Positions 1-8,337 of a stretch of DNA of 41,976 nucleotides are shown here, in pieces. The position numbers were made by a program, and so were the translations under genes. Within the stretch, counting starts at the first letter, position 1, and each line of letters starts with the position of its first letter. The DNA lies in NCBI RefSeq assembly GCF_900108015.1, contig NZ_FNVP01000019.1, positions 1 to 41,976 on the forward strand. Direction: 5' to 3'. The notes under the pieces are model-generated. The model had not been told where the DNA came from. It ran no database searches and saw nothing but the letters and a program-made list of their open reading frames with translations. Source of the stretch: Flavobacterium urumqiense (GTDB taxonomy: Bacteria > Bacteroidota > Bacteroidia > Flavobacteriales > Flavobacteriaceae).

Positions 1-99
1 TTTTTACACTAAAAATCATCGGACAAATTTCCCTATCGCAACCCCAGCCGCTCGTGTTTCACACTCGACTCGGGGGTCACTCCCTGCGGCCAGCGCATA

Positions 100-367
100 A
101 ACCCAGATTCCGCATTAGAAATCTACTGCATCTGAATTACTTCACAAAAAAAATATTTTTATAGGAGTTCAGTGAATATATTTCTTTTTCAAAACCAATC
201 ACGTACTCCCATTTTTAAAATCAAAATACAAAAGTATTAACTCATTGGTTTTTATTTATTTGCGGTATTCGTTGAACTCTGTTTCTTCATTTAAAAAATA
301 GTCCGTGAGCACTTGTTTTTTTTGAATAATCCAGCTTCGTAACGAAGTCTAATGCAGAATCTGGGTT
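100..367. repeat. MITE-like element with about 20-bp terminal inverted repeats
   Basis: The sequence AACCCAGATTCCGCATTAGA at 100-119 is repeated in inverted orientation at 348-367 with one mismatch. A second inner inverted pair (GAGTTCAGTGAAT near 167-179 and its near complement near 265-280) lies inside. No open frame of note is present between the ends, so this looks like a non-autonomous element or a decayed insertion sequence. No clear target-site duplication is visible. The first 99 bases are GC-richer than the surroundings and hold no gene that I can see. Confidence 0.45.
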
Positions 368-413
368 GAATTCTTACCGTGATTTTTTGGAATTAAAATA
401 TAAGGGCGGTTGT

Positions 414-447
414 GGTGTCATCTCGGCGTAGGAGAGATCACACATGA
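414..447. repeat. Short imperfect palindrome (hairpin)
   Basis: TGTCATCTC followed after a short loop by GAGAGATCACA gives an imperfect hairpin between the MITE-like element and the end of the fic gene. There is no T-run right behind it on either strand, so I do not call it a terminator. It resembles the degenerate interspersed palindromes seen elsewhere in the window. The rest of 368-520 holds nothing recognisable. Confidence 0.3.
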
Positions 448-520
448 GAATCGTAATAGATCTGATTTATTTCTGCTTTAAAGAGTATGGGTTTTTTATT
501 TGAAGACCATTTTTTCTTTT

Positions 521-1618
521 TTATTTTACTCTCAAAACTTCTAACAACTTAAAATTCAGATACAACTTCTCTTTCCCAACTTGTTCACTTTTCAAGAAAC
601 CATGATTTTCCAATTGTTTTAAGTACGTACCCACCGTTTTTAGATTTCCTAACCCTGCTTTTTCTAATTGACTTCTTTTGGTATATGGTAATCTGAATAG
701 TTCTTCCATTAAATCTTTTGAATATATTTTTGGAAGTTGCCTTTGTATTTCTTTTCCCATTTCATTCATCAATCCCTCGATTTCGGCTATTTGGTTTCTA
801 CCTTTTAATGCTGTTTGTTCTACCATATCGAGCATATACATAATCCAATCTTGCCAATTACCTTCTTCTGTTACTTTCCTTAATGTGGTGTAGTATTTGT
901 CTTTGTATTGAATAATGTAATTACTCAAATATAATGCGGGTAAATCCATTAATTCTGTCATTTTCAAGTAGAGTAGAAGTATAATTCTCCCTGTACGGCC
1001 ATTTCCATCAAAAAAAGGATGTATTGCCTCAAACTGATAATGAATGATTGCCATTTTAATTAAAGGATCAAGGGTATCTTCTGCGTGAATGAAGTCTTCA
1101 AGATTTTTTAGTTTTCCCCGGATGACATCTTCTCCTTCGGGGGGTGTATAGACTACTGTATTTGTAATCGGATTTTTTAATTGAGTTCCTGTTGTATTTC
1201 GAATACTTGATTGATTTTCTTTGATAATTTGCATTAATGCAACAAACAAATTGGTCGTTAAAATTGGTCGTTTATTTATTTGATCTACACCATACCATAG
1301 AGCATCTTTATAGTGCATTACTTCTTTTGTAGCGGGATTGTCATTTTTTCTCTCGGCGATAGAAGCCTTGAATAATTCATCTTGGGTCGTGATAATATTT
1401 TCTATTGCAGAACTCGCTTGGGCTTCCTGTAAATTGATTGTATCAATAAATAATGTTGGATTGGGTAAGTTTGTAATAGCACCCTTCAGTTCTGACAAAG
1501 CTCTACTTGCTGCAATTGTCTTTTTTAGAATTAGTGTATTTTCTATTTCTGCTTGTGGTGGCAATAAGGGTAAATCGTTATACGGAATTTCCGGATTGTA
1601 GTTTATTTTATTACTCAT
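521..1618 (-). CDS. fic: Fic-family protein adenylyltransferase (class II) with C-terminal winged helix
   Basis: Fic enzymes transfer AMP from ATP to a hydroxyl side chain of target proteins. From the ATG at 1618 the protein has 365 residues. The N-terminal Fic/DOC region carries the inhibitory motif SSAIEN, with its glutamate at residue 73. The active-site motif HPFFDGNGRTGR is at about residues 200-211, with catalytic His200. The last 80 residues look like a winged helix (TKRSQLEKAGLGN and following). Length, order and the inhibitory glutamate match the class II Fic group typified by Shewanella SoFic. A TTG codon at 1636 would add six residues but lies inside a palindrome, so ATG is preferred. 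The gene stands alone, and operator-like palindromes upstream suggest autoregulation by the C-terminal DNA-binding domain. The cellular target is unknown. Confidence 0.9.
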   Translation of the reverse strand: MSNKINYNPEIPYNDLPLLPPQAEIENTLILKKTIAASRALSELKGAITNLPNPTLFIDTINLQEAQASSAIENIITTQDELFKASIAERKNDNPATKEVMHYKDALWYGVDQINKRPILTTNLFVALMQIIKENQSSIRNTTGTQLKNPITNTVVYTPPEGEDVIRGKLKNLEDFIHAEDTLDPLIKMAIIHYQFEAIHPFFDGNGRTGRIILLLYLKMTELMDLPALYLSNYIIQYKDKYYTTLRKVTEEGNWQDWIMYMLDMVEQTALKGRNQIAEIEGLMNEMGKEIQRQLPKIYSKDLMEELFRLPYTKRSQLEKAGLGNLKTVGTYLKQLENHGFLKSEQVGKEKLYLNFKLLEVLRVK

Positions 1619-1631
1619 TATAGATGATTTA

Positions 1632-1656
1632 AACAAGGGTAATTATTACCCTTGTT
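1632..1656. promoter_or_regulatory. Perfect 25-bp palindrome upstream of fic (operator)
   Basis: The arms AACAAGGGTAAT and ATTACCCTTGTT flank a single central T, giving 12 paired positions on each side. The site begins 14 bp upstream of the fic ATG and lies just after a TATATTTA promoter element, so a bound protein would block the start of transcription. The winged helix of Fic itself is the simplest candidate ligand; that is inference. Confidence 0.75.
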
Positions 1657-1669
1657 TTATTTTGAAGTG

Positions 1670-1677
1670 TAAATATA
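1670..1677 (-). promoter_or_regulatory. Candidate -7 promoter element of fic
   Basis: On the minus strand TATATTTA fits the Bacteroidota -7 consensus TAnnTTTG in seven of eight positions and is placed to start transcription just ahead of the palindrome. No good -33 TTG is present at the expected spacing, so the call is tentative. Confidence 0.35.
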
Positions 1678-1684
1678 GTTAAAA

Positions 1685-1731
1685 ATTACTCTCGTTGTGT
1701 TCTTTAGGGCAAAAATTGCCCTCGTTGTTTA
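1685..1731. promoter_or_regulatory. Secondary operator copies upstream of fic
   Basis: Two more copies of the palindrome's right arm occur as ATTACTCTCGTTG starting at 1685 and ATTGCCCTCGTTG starting at 1715. The second is itself part of a palindrome, AGGGCAAAAATTGCCCT, at 1706-1722. Counted from the arm at 1645, the three copies are 40 and 30 bp apart, close to whole turns of the helix, which suits cooperative binding on one face. Confidence 0.5.
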
Positions 1732-1881
1732 TGCGCCAGCTATTATGCTACTATCACTATGAGAATTTCCTATTATTCATATTTTGAATCTTTAATTAAG
1801 CTCAAAATGGGTGTTTAAATTTTCTATGTAGTATGCAATTCTGGAATTTAAATAAGTAATTTGGGAGTATTAATTAAAAAT

Positions 1882-1914
1882 AAAAAAAGATGCCTATTAT
1901 ATTAAGCATCTTTT
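1882..1914 (-). terminator. Rho-independent terminator of the winged-helix gene
   Basis: On the minus strand AAAAGATGC, a 12-base loop and GCATCTTTTTTT form a stem ending in a T-run just past the stop codon of the gene ending at 1924. The stem shares the AAAGATGC sequence with terminators of the small HTH genes at 17151 and 18052. Confidence 0.75.
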
Positions 1915-1923
1915 CTTTTTTCT

Positions 1924-2244
1924 TTAGTCTTTTTTGAATTGGTTTTGCTCTTCTGAAAAATTGAAAAGGATTACCATGCTGCCTTTGAATGGATTGAATG
2001 AGGGTTCATATTTAATATATCCTTTTTCGTTTAACTCTCTTATACATTTGTGATACGTTGCTGTGGAACAAATTTTACTAATGCGCATCACTTCTTCTCT
2101 GGTTATGCTTATCGGGTTTTGGAAATGGTTTATGTTCCAGTATTGGAATAATGTAATGTATAGACTGATGTGAGTAGGGTTGAGGTTCTCATCTTGTATG
2201 ATACGGTCGAAGAAACCAGTGAGATGGTGTTTCATGTAATTCAT
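1924..2244 (-). CDS. Small winged-helix DNA-binding protein
   Basis: A 106-residue protein with no signal peptide. Residues 20-45 (LNPTHISLYITLFQYW) and 46-75 (ISITREEVMRISKICSTATY) read like the first helices and recognition helix of a winged-helix domain. The following KGYIKYEPSFNPFKGS would be the wing. The pattern is reminiscent of replication-initiator or DnaD-like N-terminal domains and of small regulators common in Flavobacteriia, but I cannot name the family. It is monocistronic with a good terminator. A tandem array of 7-bp repeats begins 42 bp upstream of its start, a position where iterons lie in plasmid rep loci. Function unknown. Confidence 0.7.
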   Translation of the reverse strand: MNYMKHHLTGFFDRIIQDENLNPTHISLYITLFQYWNINHFQNPISITREEVMRISKICSTATYHKCIRELNEKGYIKYEPSFNPFKGSMVILFNFSEEQNQFKKD

Positions 2245-2285
2245 TTGGTAGTGTTCGGTTTTTTAATATGTGGTTTTTAATGGTT

Positions 2286-2439
2286 AGTGTTCAGTGATCA
2301 CTGTTCAGTGTTCAGTATTTAGTGTTCAGTGTTCAGTGTTCAGTGATCAGTGTTCAGAATTTAGTGATCAGTGGTCAGTGTTCAGTCTTAAGTGTTCAGT
2401 CTTAAGTCTTCAGTGTTCCGTATTTTGTGATCAGTTTTT
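2286..2439. repeat. Array of 22 tandem heptamers (consensus AGTGTTC)
   Basis: From 2286 to 2439 the sequence divides without a break into 22 units of 7 bp. Most units are AGTGTTC or AGTGATC, with variants such as AGTCTTA, AGTATTT and AGTTTTT; the last few units are the most degenerate. There is no open frame through it, because period 7 brings TGA into each frame of the minus strand. The remaining gap, 2440-2650, shows nothing recognisable. Confidence 0.9.
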
Positions 2440-2650
2440 AAAAGCAGTAATCTGTTATCAGCATTAAGAGTTGTATTACATGTTTAGCGTTTAGGACTCT
2501 GATTGCCGGTTCATTAAGTACAAAATATTAAATTTGAAGAGATTACTGCATCAGTTTGGGCAAGCCATCTTTTCCTCCTTTGATCGAATCACAAAATGGG
2601 GGATAGATAAGGCTTTGTTGTACATTTATAGTTAATAATTGTTAATTTTT

Positions 2651-5086
2651 TTAGTGTATTTTATCATCGTTTTGAAGTGTTCCCATCAATTCCATTGAAA
2701 AATTATCTCTGGCCTGGATGTAAGCTACTTTCGGAATTACTGTGGCACCCAGTTTTTTCTTTTCAAAAGTGGCTGAAAAACCAAAATCTATTTTTTTAAA
2801 ATTTAGTTCCTTGGCGCGTTTAATTCCTTGATACAAAAGTTGTCTGTAAATCTGAAATTCTCTAACATAGTTATAATCCATTCCTATCAAAGAGGGAGAA
2901 TAGGTATAGTTGCTGTTTTTATAACAAAAAAGCGTGCCCACTAATTGCCCCTGTTGTTGCTCATTGTCTTCATCTTTTAAATATAGCATTATAAATTCCC
3001 AATTTGGGTCGGTGACCATGGCTATAAATACGTTAGGAGGATAGGTAAAAGTGTTAAAGGCGAGATTATTGTTTTTTACGTTTTTATAGAGTTGATAGAT
3101 CTGTTCCGTTTCTATTATAGTTAGTTCATTTTTTATTACTACATCAAAAGCCTTTTCAAAGGGAAGCACTTCTTCGATAAAATGGCGTTTAGAACGTGGG
3201 GAAAGTTTGTTGGTAAAGGCTTGTGGAGTGTCCCATTCCAGATTTTCAACCACACAGGAGTCGGGCATATTAGCTTTTAAGTAACCTTGATTATGGAATA
3301 TGCGATTTAATTGTTCATTTTCTTCAAAGTCCCTTAAGACTAACATATCAGCATTTAAATGATTGTAAAGAGTTTCTAACTCTTGCAATAGCATTAGAAT
3401 AGCTTCTTCTATTAATGGATGTGATGTATTAAGATAGCAATGATTTCCTTCGGTGAATAAAGACCCCATTCCTAACACTTTAGAGGTTAGATATAAAGGA
3501 TTTTTTATTCTTTCCTCTTCTAAATGCTTTGATATTGATTCTGTTGCCATCATGTCGTCTTTCCAAAGTCCATAAGTAAAAAAAGTGGCTATTAAAGGAA
3601 TTTCATTTTTGTCCTTGATTATGTAGTAGTGGAAGTCCCATTTGTTTGCAGGTTCATCAGAATTGGCAAAAGCAACTTCTAAAAAATGAAGGCCATCCCA
3701 ATCAAATGTGCTTTGTTGTCCTAGTAACTCATTCCAAGTAGGTTTGTCCATTTTTGATATCGATGTTTCATATTTCAGTTGTAACGAGGATTTGTCAACT
3801 ATTGTGTCTATAGTAGTATGGGTCTCGACCAAACCAAATGCACTTTGTATTTTGCTTAAGCTATTTCCTGTTTCTTTGAGCACGATGGGTAAATACTTTT
3901 CTATTGCTTCGACTAATGCTTTTATTTCTTCTTTTTGGTTGTGTCTCGAAAGTGTGATGCGAATCCCTGTGTTTTGAACAGGAACCGCTGGATATATTGC
4001 AGGATTGACAAAGAATCCTTCTTCGAATAGGTTTTGAACTAATTTATAAGAAGTTATTGGTATTGCCGTACCAAGGAAAAACACCGGTGAATCGTTTTTG
4101 ACTATTATTGGTAAAGCCGTTTTAGAAATTAATTCATTAAAATAGGCTATTTTTTCGGCTAGTTCCGATTGTAAAATGGTGATCTCTACAGACAGGTGGA
4201 TATCTGCAGCAGCTATGGCAGCAGCTACCGAAGCTGGCTCCAGTTGTGCGGAGAAAGTTAGCGGGCCACCAAAAACTTTTATTTTTTCGCGAAGCTTTGC
4301 ATTTGGACAAAGTAAAACGGCGCCACTGGCTCCAAATGTTTTGCTTAATGTCCCCATAATCATCACGTTGTCCGGTATTTCTTTTAGTACGCTTAACACG
4401 TAGCCCGTGCCGTTTTTACCCTTCCAACTCATCCCGTGGACGTCATCAAAATACAAATGCAGTTGTGGATATTTTTTACTAAGTTCCATTAGTGCTGCAA
4501 TAGGAGCATAGTCACCAAACATGGAATAGACTCCGTCAGCCATATACCAAATTTTTTTGCATTTTGACATCAATTGCTTGATTTTATCTTCTAGCAAAAC
4601 CATATTGCTGTGCTTAATCATTTCGACTGGAATACCTCTTAATTTGAGTAATTGGCAAGCAGTTTGAACACTCCAGTGGACCTGATGATCGAGAATGACT
4701 CCGTCTTCATCTCTCACCGCTGTTGGAATTACCGCCATATGACCGAGGGTACTGTTCTTGGTGATAATAGTAGGAATACCGTACATAGCCTCCATTTTAG
4801 CTTCTAGTTCTGCATATAGTGGATTTGATATGTAGGATTTAGATAATGGAAATTGGGTTCCAAATTTTTTTATGGCATCAATTGCTGCTTCTTTCAATCT
4901 GCTATCTTGCTCTAATCCAAGGTAACCTGTAGTTCCAAAATGGAACATTTCTTTGCCTTTTATTTGAATTGTTCTCCCATTTAAGGATTTATCCTCTGCA
5001 TAAAGATGCATTACGCCCTCTTTTTTCGCTCCTGAAAATACTTCATCAACGGTATCAATAAAGTTGTTGTGTTTAATTTTTGCCAT
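2651..5086 (-). CDS. Alpha-oxoamine synthase-like PLP enzyme fused to a GNAT-type acyltransferase
   Basis: An 811-residue two-domain protein. Residues 1-405 are a fold-type I PLP enzyme of the oxoamine synthase group (BioF, Kbl, serine palmitoyltransferase). PLP would be held by Lys249 in GTLSKTFGASG, with Asp214 and His217 in YFDDVHG. Enzymes of this group condense an acyl thioester with an amino acid and release CO2. Residues of about 430-811 resemble a BioF2/FemAB-type GNAT acyltransferase (DFGFSATFEKKKLG near the C-terminus). Single-domain relatives have about 400 residues, so the fusion doubles the size. A plausible role is two-step synthesis of an N-acylated amino-ketone or aminolipid; the product is not known. 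No signal peptide. It faces the DUF7793-AraC operon across about 210 bp and has a conserved 37-bp box in its promoter region. Confidence 0.8.
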   Translation of the reverse strand: MAKIKHNNFIDTVDEVFSGAKKEGVMHLYAEDKSLNGRTIQIKGKEMFHFGTTGYLGLEQDSRLKEAAIDAIKKFGTQFPLSKSYISNPLYAELEAKMEAMYGIPTIITKNSTLGHMAVIPTAVRDEDGVILDHQVHWSVQTACQLLKLRGIPVEMIKHSNMVLLEDKIKQLMSKCKKIWYMADGVYSMFGDYAPIAALMELSKKYPQLHLYFDDVHGMSWKGKNGTGYVLSVLKEIPDNVMIMGTLSKTFGASGAVLLCPNAKLREKIKVFGGPLTFSAQLEPASVAAAIAAADIHLSVEITILQSELAEKIAYFNELISKTALPIIVKNDSPVFFLGTAIPITSYKLVQNLFEEGFFVNPAIYPAVPVQNTGIRITLSRHNQKEEIKALVEAIEKYLPIVLKETGNSLSKIQSAFGLVETHTTIDTIVDKSSLQLKYETSISKMDKPTWNELLGQQSTFDWDGLHFLEVAFANSDEPANKWDFHYYIIKDKNEIPLIATFFTYGLWKDDMMATESISKHLEEERIKNPLYLTSKVLGMGSLFTEGNHCYLNTSHPLIEEAILMLLQELETLYNHLNADMLVLRDFEENEQLNRIFHNQGYLKANMPDSCVVENLEWDTPQAFTNKLSPRSKRHFIEEVLPFEKAFDVVIKNELTIIETEQIYQLYKNVKNNNLAFNTFTYPPNVFIAMVTDPNWEFIMLYLKDEDNEQQQGQLVGTLFCYKNSNYTYSPSLIGMDYNYVREFQIYRQLLYQGIKRAKELNFKKIDFGFSATFEKKKLGATVIPKVAYIQARDNFSMELMGTLQNDDKIH

Positions 5087-5156
5087 AGTGTAAGGTTTTG
5101 ATTATTTTTATAAAAGTGAGTATAAAAAATTAGATATTTTGGCTTTTTTATGCGAA

Positions 5157-5193
5157 AATCCCTATATGACATGTAATACTCCCGAATTGACAA
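5157..5193 (-). promoter_or_regulatory. 37-bp conserved box, copy 3 (upstream of the PLP/GNAT gene)
   Basis: Read on the minus strand, TTGTCAATTCGGGA and TGTCATATAGGGATT align with boxes at 17191 and 18092; 29 of 37 positions equal the 17191 copy. The TGTCA cores are 21 bp apart, two helical turns, as in AraC-family direct-repeat sites. The box lies 71 bp upstream of the fusion gene and 104 bp upstream of the divergent operon, so it could serve either. Confidence 0.65.
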
Positions 5194-5296
5194 CAATAAT
5201 GAATAATTGTTACTTTTTGTATAAAATTATTAGTATTTGTTAATTATTTATGAATAATATTTCATTTATTTGTGCTGTTTTACTTAATATTACCAA

Positions 5297-5674
5297 ATGG
5301 ATATAGACGGCTTTGAGAATGAATTTGCCCGTTTTTGGATTGATGGGACTATTCTTTTTTTTATATATAAAGATAATGTCAGCATTAATTTAGAGGCTGC
5401 AGAATGTATTGTAGCTGATAGGATTCAGTTTCAAAATGATGTGGCTTATCCTATTTTTTGTGATGCCCGAGGCATTGTATCCATGGATAAACCAGCACGA
5501 GATTATTTAGCACAATCGGGTTCGTTGCTTATTAAAGCAGTTGGTTTACTGGTCAACGAACAAGTTTCTGTGATGGTAAGTTATTTTTATCTTAAAATTA
5601 ATAAACCCAGTGTTCCTACCCGACTATTTACAGATCAATTGGCCGCGATAGCATTTGCTTCCAATTATATTTAG
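5297..5674 (+). CDS. DUF7793-like (STAS-fold) protein
   Basis: A 125-residue cytoplasmic protein. The pattern of an N-terminal strand pair (FARFWIDGTILFFIYKD), a helix of acidic and alanine residues, then YPIFCDARGIVSMDKPAR resembles the STAS-like DUF7793 family of Bacteroidota, which often precedes AraC-type regulators. The gene following begins 21 bp later, so the two are probably one operon. A partner or sensor role for the AraC protein is inference. It is read divergently from the PLP/GNAT gene. Confidence 0.6.
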   Translation: MDIDGFENEFARFWIDGTILFFIYKDNVSINLEAAECIVADRIQFQNDVAYPIFCDARGIVSMDKPARDYLAQSGSLLIKAVGLLVNEQVSVMVSYFYLKINKPSVPTRLFTDQLAAIAFASNYI

Positions 5675-5695
5675 TTGTACTAAAAACTCTTTTTA

Positions 5696-6634
5696 ATGCT
5701 ATGGTATTTCATGGAAGATAAAATTAATCATGAACGTATTAGGCCTATTCGCCAAATGTTGCTTGAAATGGCAGTAGGGAATTTCAGCTATCGTATTCAG
5801 CGGAGTACAGCTGATGATGAAGTGGAATCCTTAATATTGCTGTTGAATATGGTAGCCGAAGAATTAAAGTCCTCTTTTTCTCATCTGAGTTATGTAAATC
5901 CACACAACAGCTATAGTTCCTATGTTCAGGCCAGTTTTATTGTAGATTCCAGTTGGATAGTAAAAAAGATAAGTACAGATGTATCTGTTTCATTGGGATA
6001 CAGTCCAAAAATGCTTTATGGAGCCGCTTTTGAAATTATTTTATCAGAAGAATCCGCTGTATCTTTTAATACCATCAAGGAGAAATTGTCAAAGAATAGT
6101 AGTTATTCAGAAAACTTGGAGTTGGTTTTTGTAAGCCAAAACCAATTGCTTGTGCCTGCTTTTTGTAACATTTGCCGTTTTATGGATAGTACTAAAATAT
6201 TAATTAGCTTAGTTACTACAATAGTTACTACAGCAGTTAAGGATAATGTTATTGCCGATGATTCTTCTGCTGTCCCTGTGATTCCAAGAAAAGAGTTCGT
6301 TTATCGTTTGTCCGATGTACAATTAATTCAGCAGGTTTACGATTATATTTTAATTCATATTGATAGTCCTTTACCAAATTTAAAAGAGCTATCTCATATT
6401 TTTGGTACAAATGAGTATAAGTTAAAATATGGTTTTAAACATTTATTTAAAACCACTATTTATCAATTTTATAATGTAGAACGCTTAAAAAAAGCACATT
6501 TGTTAATTGAGAATACTGGCATACCACTTAAAGAAATTGCTGCAATGAGCGGGTTTATAGATTACTCTAATTTTTCAAAAGCATTTAGGAAATCGTATGG
6601 CTATGCACCTAATAAAATTACAAGAAAGCAATAG
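5696..6634 (+). CDS. AraC-family transcriptional regulator with HAMP/PAS-like N-terminus
   Basis: A 312-residue protein. Residues 10-60 (MLLEMAVGNFSYRI, DDEVESLILLLNMVAEEL) resemble a HAMP-like linker. Residues 80-185 look like a PAS sensor (SFIVDSSWIVKKISTDVS). Residues of about 208-312 are a double helix-turn-helix of the AraC type, with LKELSHIFGTNEYKLKYGFK and then IPLKEIAAMSGFIDYSNFSK. There is no clear membrane segment. It follows the DUF7793 gene in the same operon. Another in-frame ATG (MEDK) lies 15 bp downstream and is also possible. It is the best local candidate for binding the 37-bp boxes with TGTCA repeats at 5157 and 6695, and perhaps the copies at 17191 and 18092; this is inference from proximity and from AraC binding geometry. 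Confidence 0.85.
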   Translation: MLWYFMEDKINHERIRPIRQMLLEMAVGNFSYRIQRSTADDEVESLILLLNMVAEELKSSFSHLSYVNPHNSYSSYVQASFIVDSSWIVKKISTDVSVSLGYSPKMLYGAAFEIILSEESAVSFNTIKEKLSKNSSYSENLELVFVSQNQLLVPAFCNICRFMDSTKILISLVTTIVTTAVKDNVIADDSSAVPVIPRKEFVYRLSDVQLIQQVYDYILIHIDSPLPNLKELSHIFGTNEYKLKYGFKHLFKTTIYQFYNVERLKKAHLLIENTGIPLKEIAAMSGFIDYSNFSKAFRKSYGYAPNKITRKQ

Positions 6635-6694
6635 CGACAGCCTTTTCTACTGCCTTAAATACGATGCTGTTTTATAATGGGTGTGTAAATAATA

Positions 6695-6729
6695 CCTTTT
6701 TGACAACTAAATACTACCGATTTGCAAAG
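6695..6729 (-). promoter_or_regulatory. Divergent copy 4 of the conserved box (upstream of the MauE gene)
   Basis: Read on the minus strand this has TTGCAAATCGGTAGTATT followed by TTGTCAAAAAGG. It aligns with copy 3 if one base is removed and one added. It lies 46 bp upstream of the MauE-type gene, but the gene is read in the direction opposite to the box. The match is visibly weaker than among copies 1 to 3. Confidence 0.4.
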
Positions 6730-6774
6730 CCTTAGTCTTTTGTTTATCGGAATTTTATATCGGATTAAATTTAA

Positions 6775-8337
6775 ATGTTTATCGATATGAAACTACGTGC
6801 AACAACTCAAATCATTCTTCTTAACAGTATCTGTCTGCTATATGTTGTATTGTTTATTTATGCGGCAGTGAGTAAATTGCTGGATTTTGAGCAATTTCTT
6901 TTGCAATTGGGACAATCACCTTTGCTGAGTGTTTTTGCGGGTTGGGCCGCAGTGGGTGTGCCGACAGTTGAACTTTTTATTTCCTTACTTTTGATTTTTC
7001 CTAAATTTCGTCTTGCGGGACTTTTTGCTTCCTTTAGCCTCATGGTGATGTTTACTACTTATATCATTATCATTTTATATTTTAGTGCTTTTATTCCTTG
7101 TTCTTGCGGTGGTATTCTTGAAAAAATGAACTGGACACAGCACTTAATTTTTAATATTGGCTTTATAGTTCTAGCTATTTTTGGATTAGTTTTAAGCGGA
7201 GAGTCGGTTTATTTTGAGGTTAATTCTGTCCAAAAGGAACCTGTAAATTTCTTGTTTTTTTTTAAGAAACGTAATGCTTTAATTCTGTCCATTTGTTTTT
7301 TATCCAGCGTATCGCTAGTCGTTTTATTGTATGCTTTATCGGAGCATTCCATACACCGTAATAACAGTTTTTTGCGCAGGTATCCACATCATCCCGTAAC
7401 TCAGTTAAACGGCTTACCTATTACGTATAACTCTTATTATATCGCGGGTGTCGCAAATGATCGTATTTATCTTGGAAATGTCACTGCACCGTTACACCTG
7501 TTAAGTATCGATACCAGCCTCCATGATGTGAAACCAATCCGTCTTCGATTGGAGAGACGACATAATTATACTTTTTCGGCTGTTCAGATACGCATAAATG
7601 CCCCCTATTTTTACCTTATTGATGGAACGGTACCTATTATTTTTAAGGGCACCATCTCTGAGTGGTTTGGCAGACCTTTAGTTAAAGAGAAAAAATATTT
7701 TTCCCTATTGGAGCCTATGGATTCTAATCATTTTGCTTTAAGAAGTATGAAACCATTTACTAATGAGTATGTACTGGGAGCAATCTTTGTTAATGATAGT
7801 TATCATCTGAAATTGGCACCTCATTTACTTCAAAAACAAGTTGATGGTACCTTTGATACTGATGGTATGCTTACTTATAATAAGCAGATCCAGCAACTGA
7901 TTTATGTGTATTATTATCGCAATGCATTTGTTGTTGCCGACCGGAATTTGCAGACAGTGTATCGTGGTAAAACTATTGATACCGTCAGTCATGCTTCTAT
8001 AAAGGTCGCATATCTGCATACCAAGAAGGAAAAAAAGCTTGCGATACAGCCACCAATGATTCAATTGTTTAGTACTTCTGCAGGGAAATATCTTTTCGTC
8101 ATATCGAATCGTCTTGGTCGTTATGAGCCTGAATCAATGTTAAAAGATGCTTCTATAGTTGATGTTTATAATTTGCAAAAGCAAACCTATGAGTTCAGTT
8201 TCTATTTATATAATTACAAGAACGAGAAAGTAAAGAGTTTTAAAGTTTATGGGAATTTACTCATAGCCCTGACGGAACACTATATTGTTACTTATAAATT
8301 AAAAGCCAATAGTTTTGATTTTACCCTTCAGGATTAA
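6775..8337 (+). CDS. MauE/DoxX-type redox membrane protein with large extracytoplasmic domain
   Basis: A 520-residue protein. About five hydrophobic segments occupy residues 12-190. The motif PCSCGG at residues 108-113 is the cysteine pair found in Bacteroidota MauE-like proteins. In methylamine dehydrogenase systems MauE is needed to mature a disulfide-rich partner. Residues of about 195-520 are soluble, rich in beta-strand patterns (THYFYLIDGT-like blades, YIVTYKLKANSF at the end), suggesting a propeller-like domain outside the membrane. Ordinary MauE proteins have 150-200 residues, so the extension is notable. The DUF6520 peptide gene follows 244 bp later in the same direction. A second ATG lies 12 bp into the gene. 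The pair suggests thiol oxidation of a secreted small protein; this is inference. Confidence 0.65.
   Translation: MFIDMKLRATTQIILLNSICLLYVVLFIYAAVSKLLDFEQFLLQLGQSPLLSVFAGWAAVGVPTVELFISLLLIFPKFRLAGLFASFSLMVMFTTYIIIILYFSAFIPCSCGGILEKMNWTQHLIFNIGFIVLAIFGLVLSGESVYFEVNSVQKEPVNFLFFFKKRNALILSICFLSSVSLVVLLYALSEHSIHRNNSFLRRYPHHPVTQLNGLPITYNSYYIAGVANDRIYLGNVTAPLHLLSIDTSLHDVKPIRLRLERRHNYTFSAVQIRINAPYFYLIDGTVPIIFKGTISEWFGRPLVKEKKYFSLLEPMDSNHFALRSMKPFTNEYVLGAIFVNDSYHLKLAPHLLQKQVDGTFDTDGMLTYNKQIQQLIYVYYYRNAFVVADRNLQTVYRGKTIDTVSHASIKVAYLHTKKEKKLAIQPPMIQLFSTSAGKYLFVISNRLGRYEPESMLKDASIVDVYNLQKQTYEFSFYLYNYKNEKVKSFKVYGNLLIALTEHYIVTYKLKANSFDFTLQD

Noticed and set aside
1619..1636. TTG start extending Fic by six residues
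   Set aside because: The codon lies inside the operator palindrome, and the ATG at 1618 places the inhibitory glutamate at residue 73 as in SoFic.
2286..2439. CRISPR array
   Set aside because: The repeats are 7 bp in direct contact, without spacers and without cas genes.
5011..5196. Minus-strand 61-residue protein overlapping the start of the PLP/GNAT gene
   Set aside because: It covers the promoter box and the first codons of the larger gene in another frame and shows no recognisable motif.
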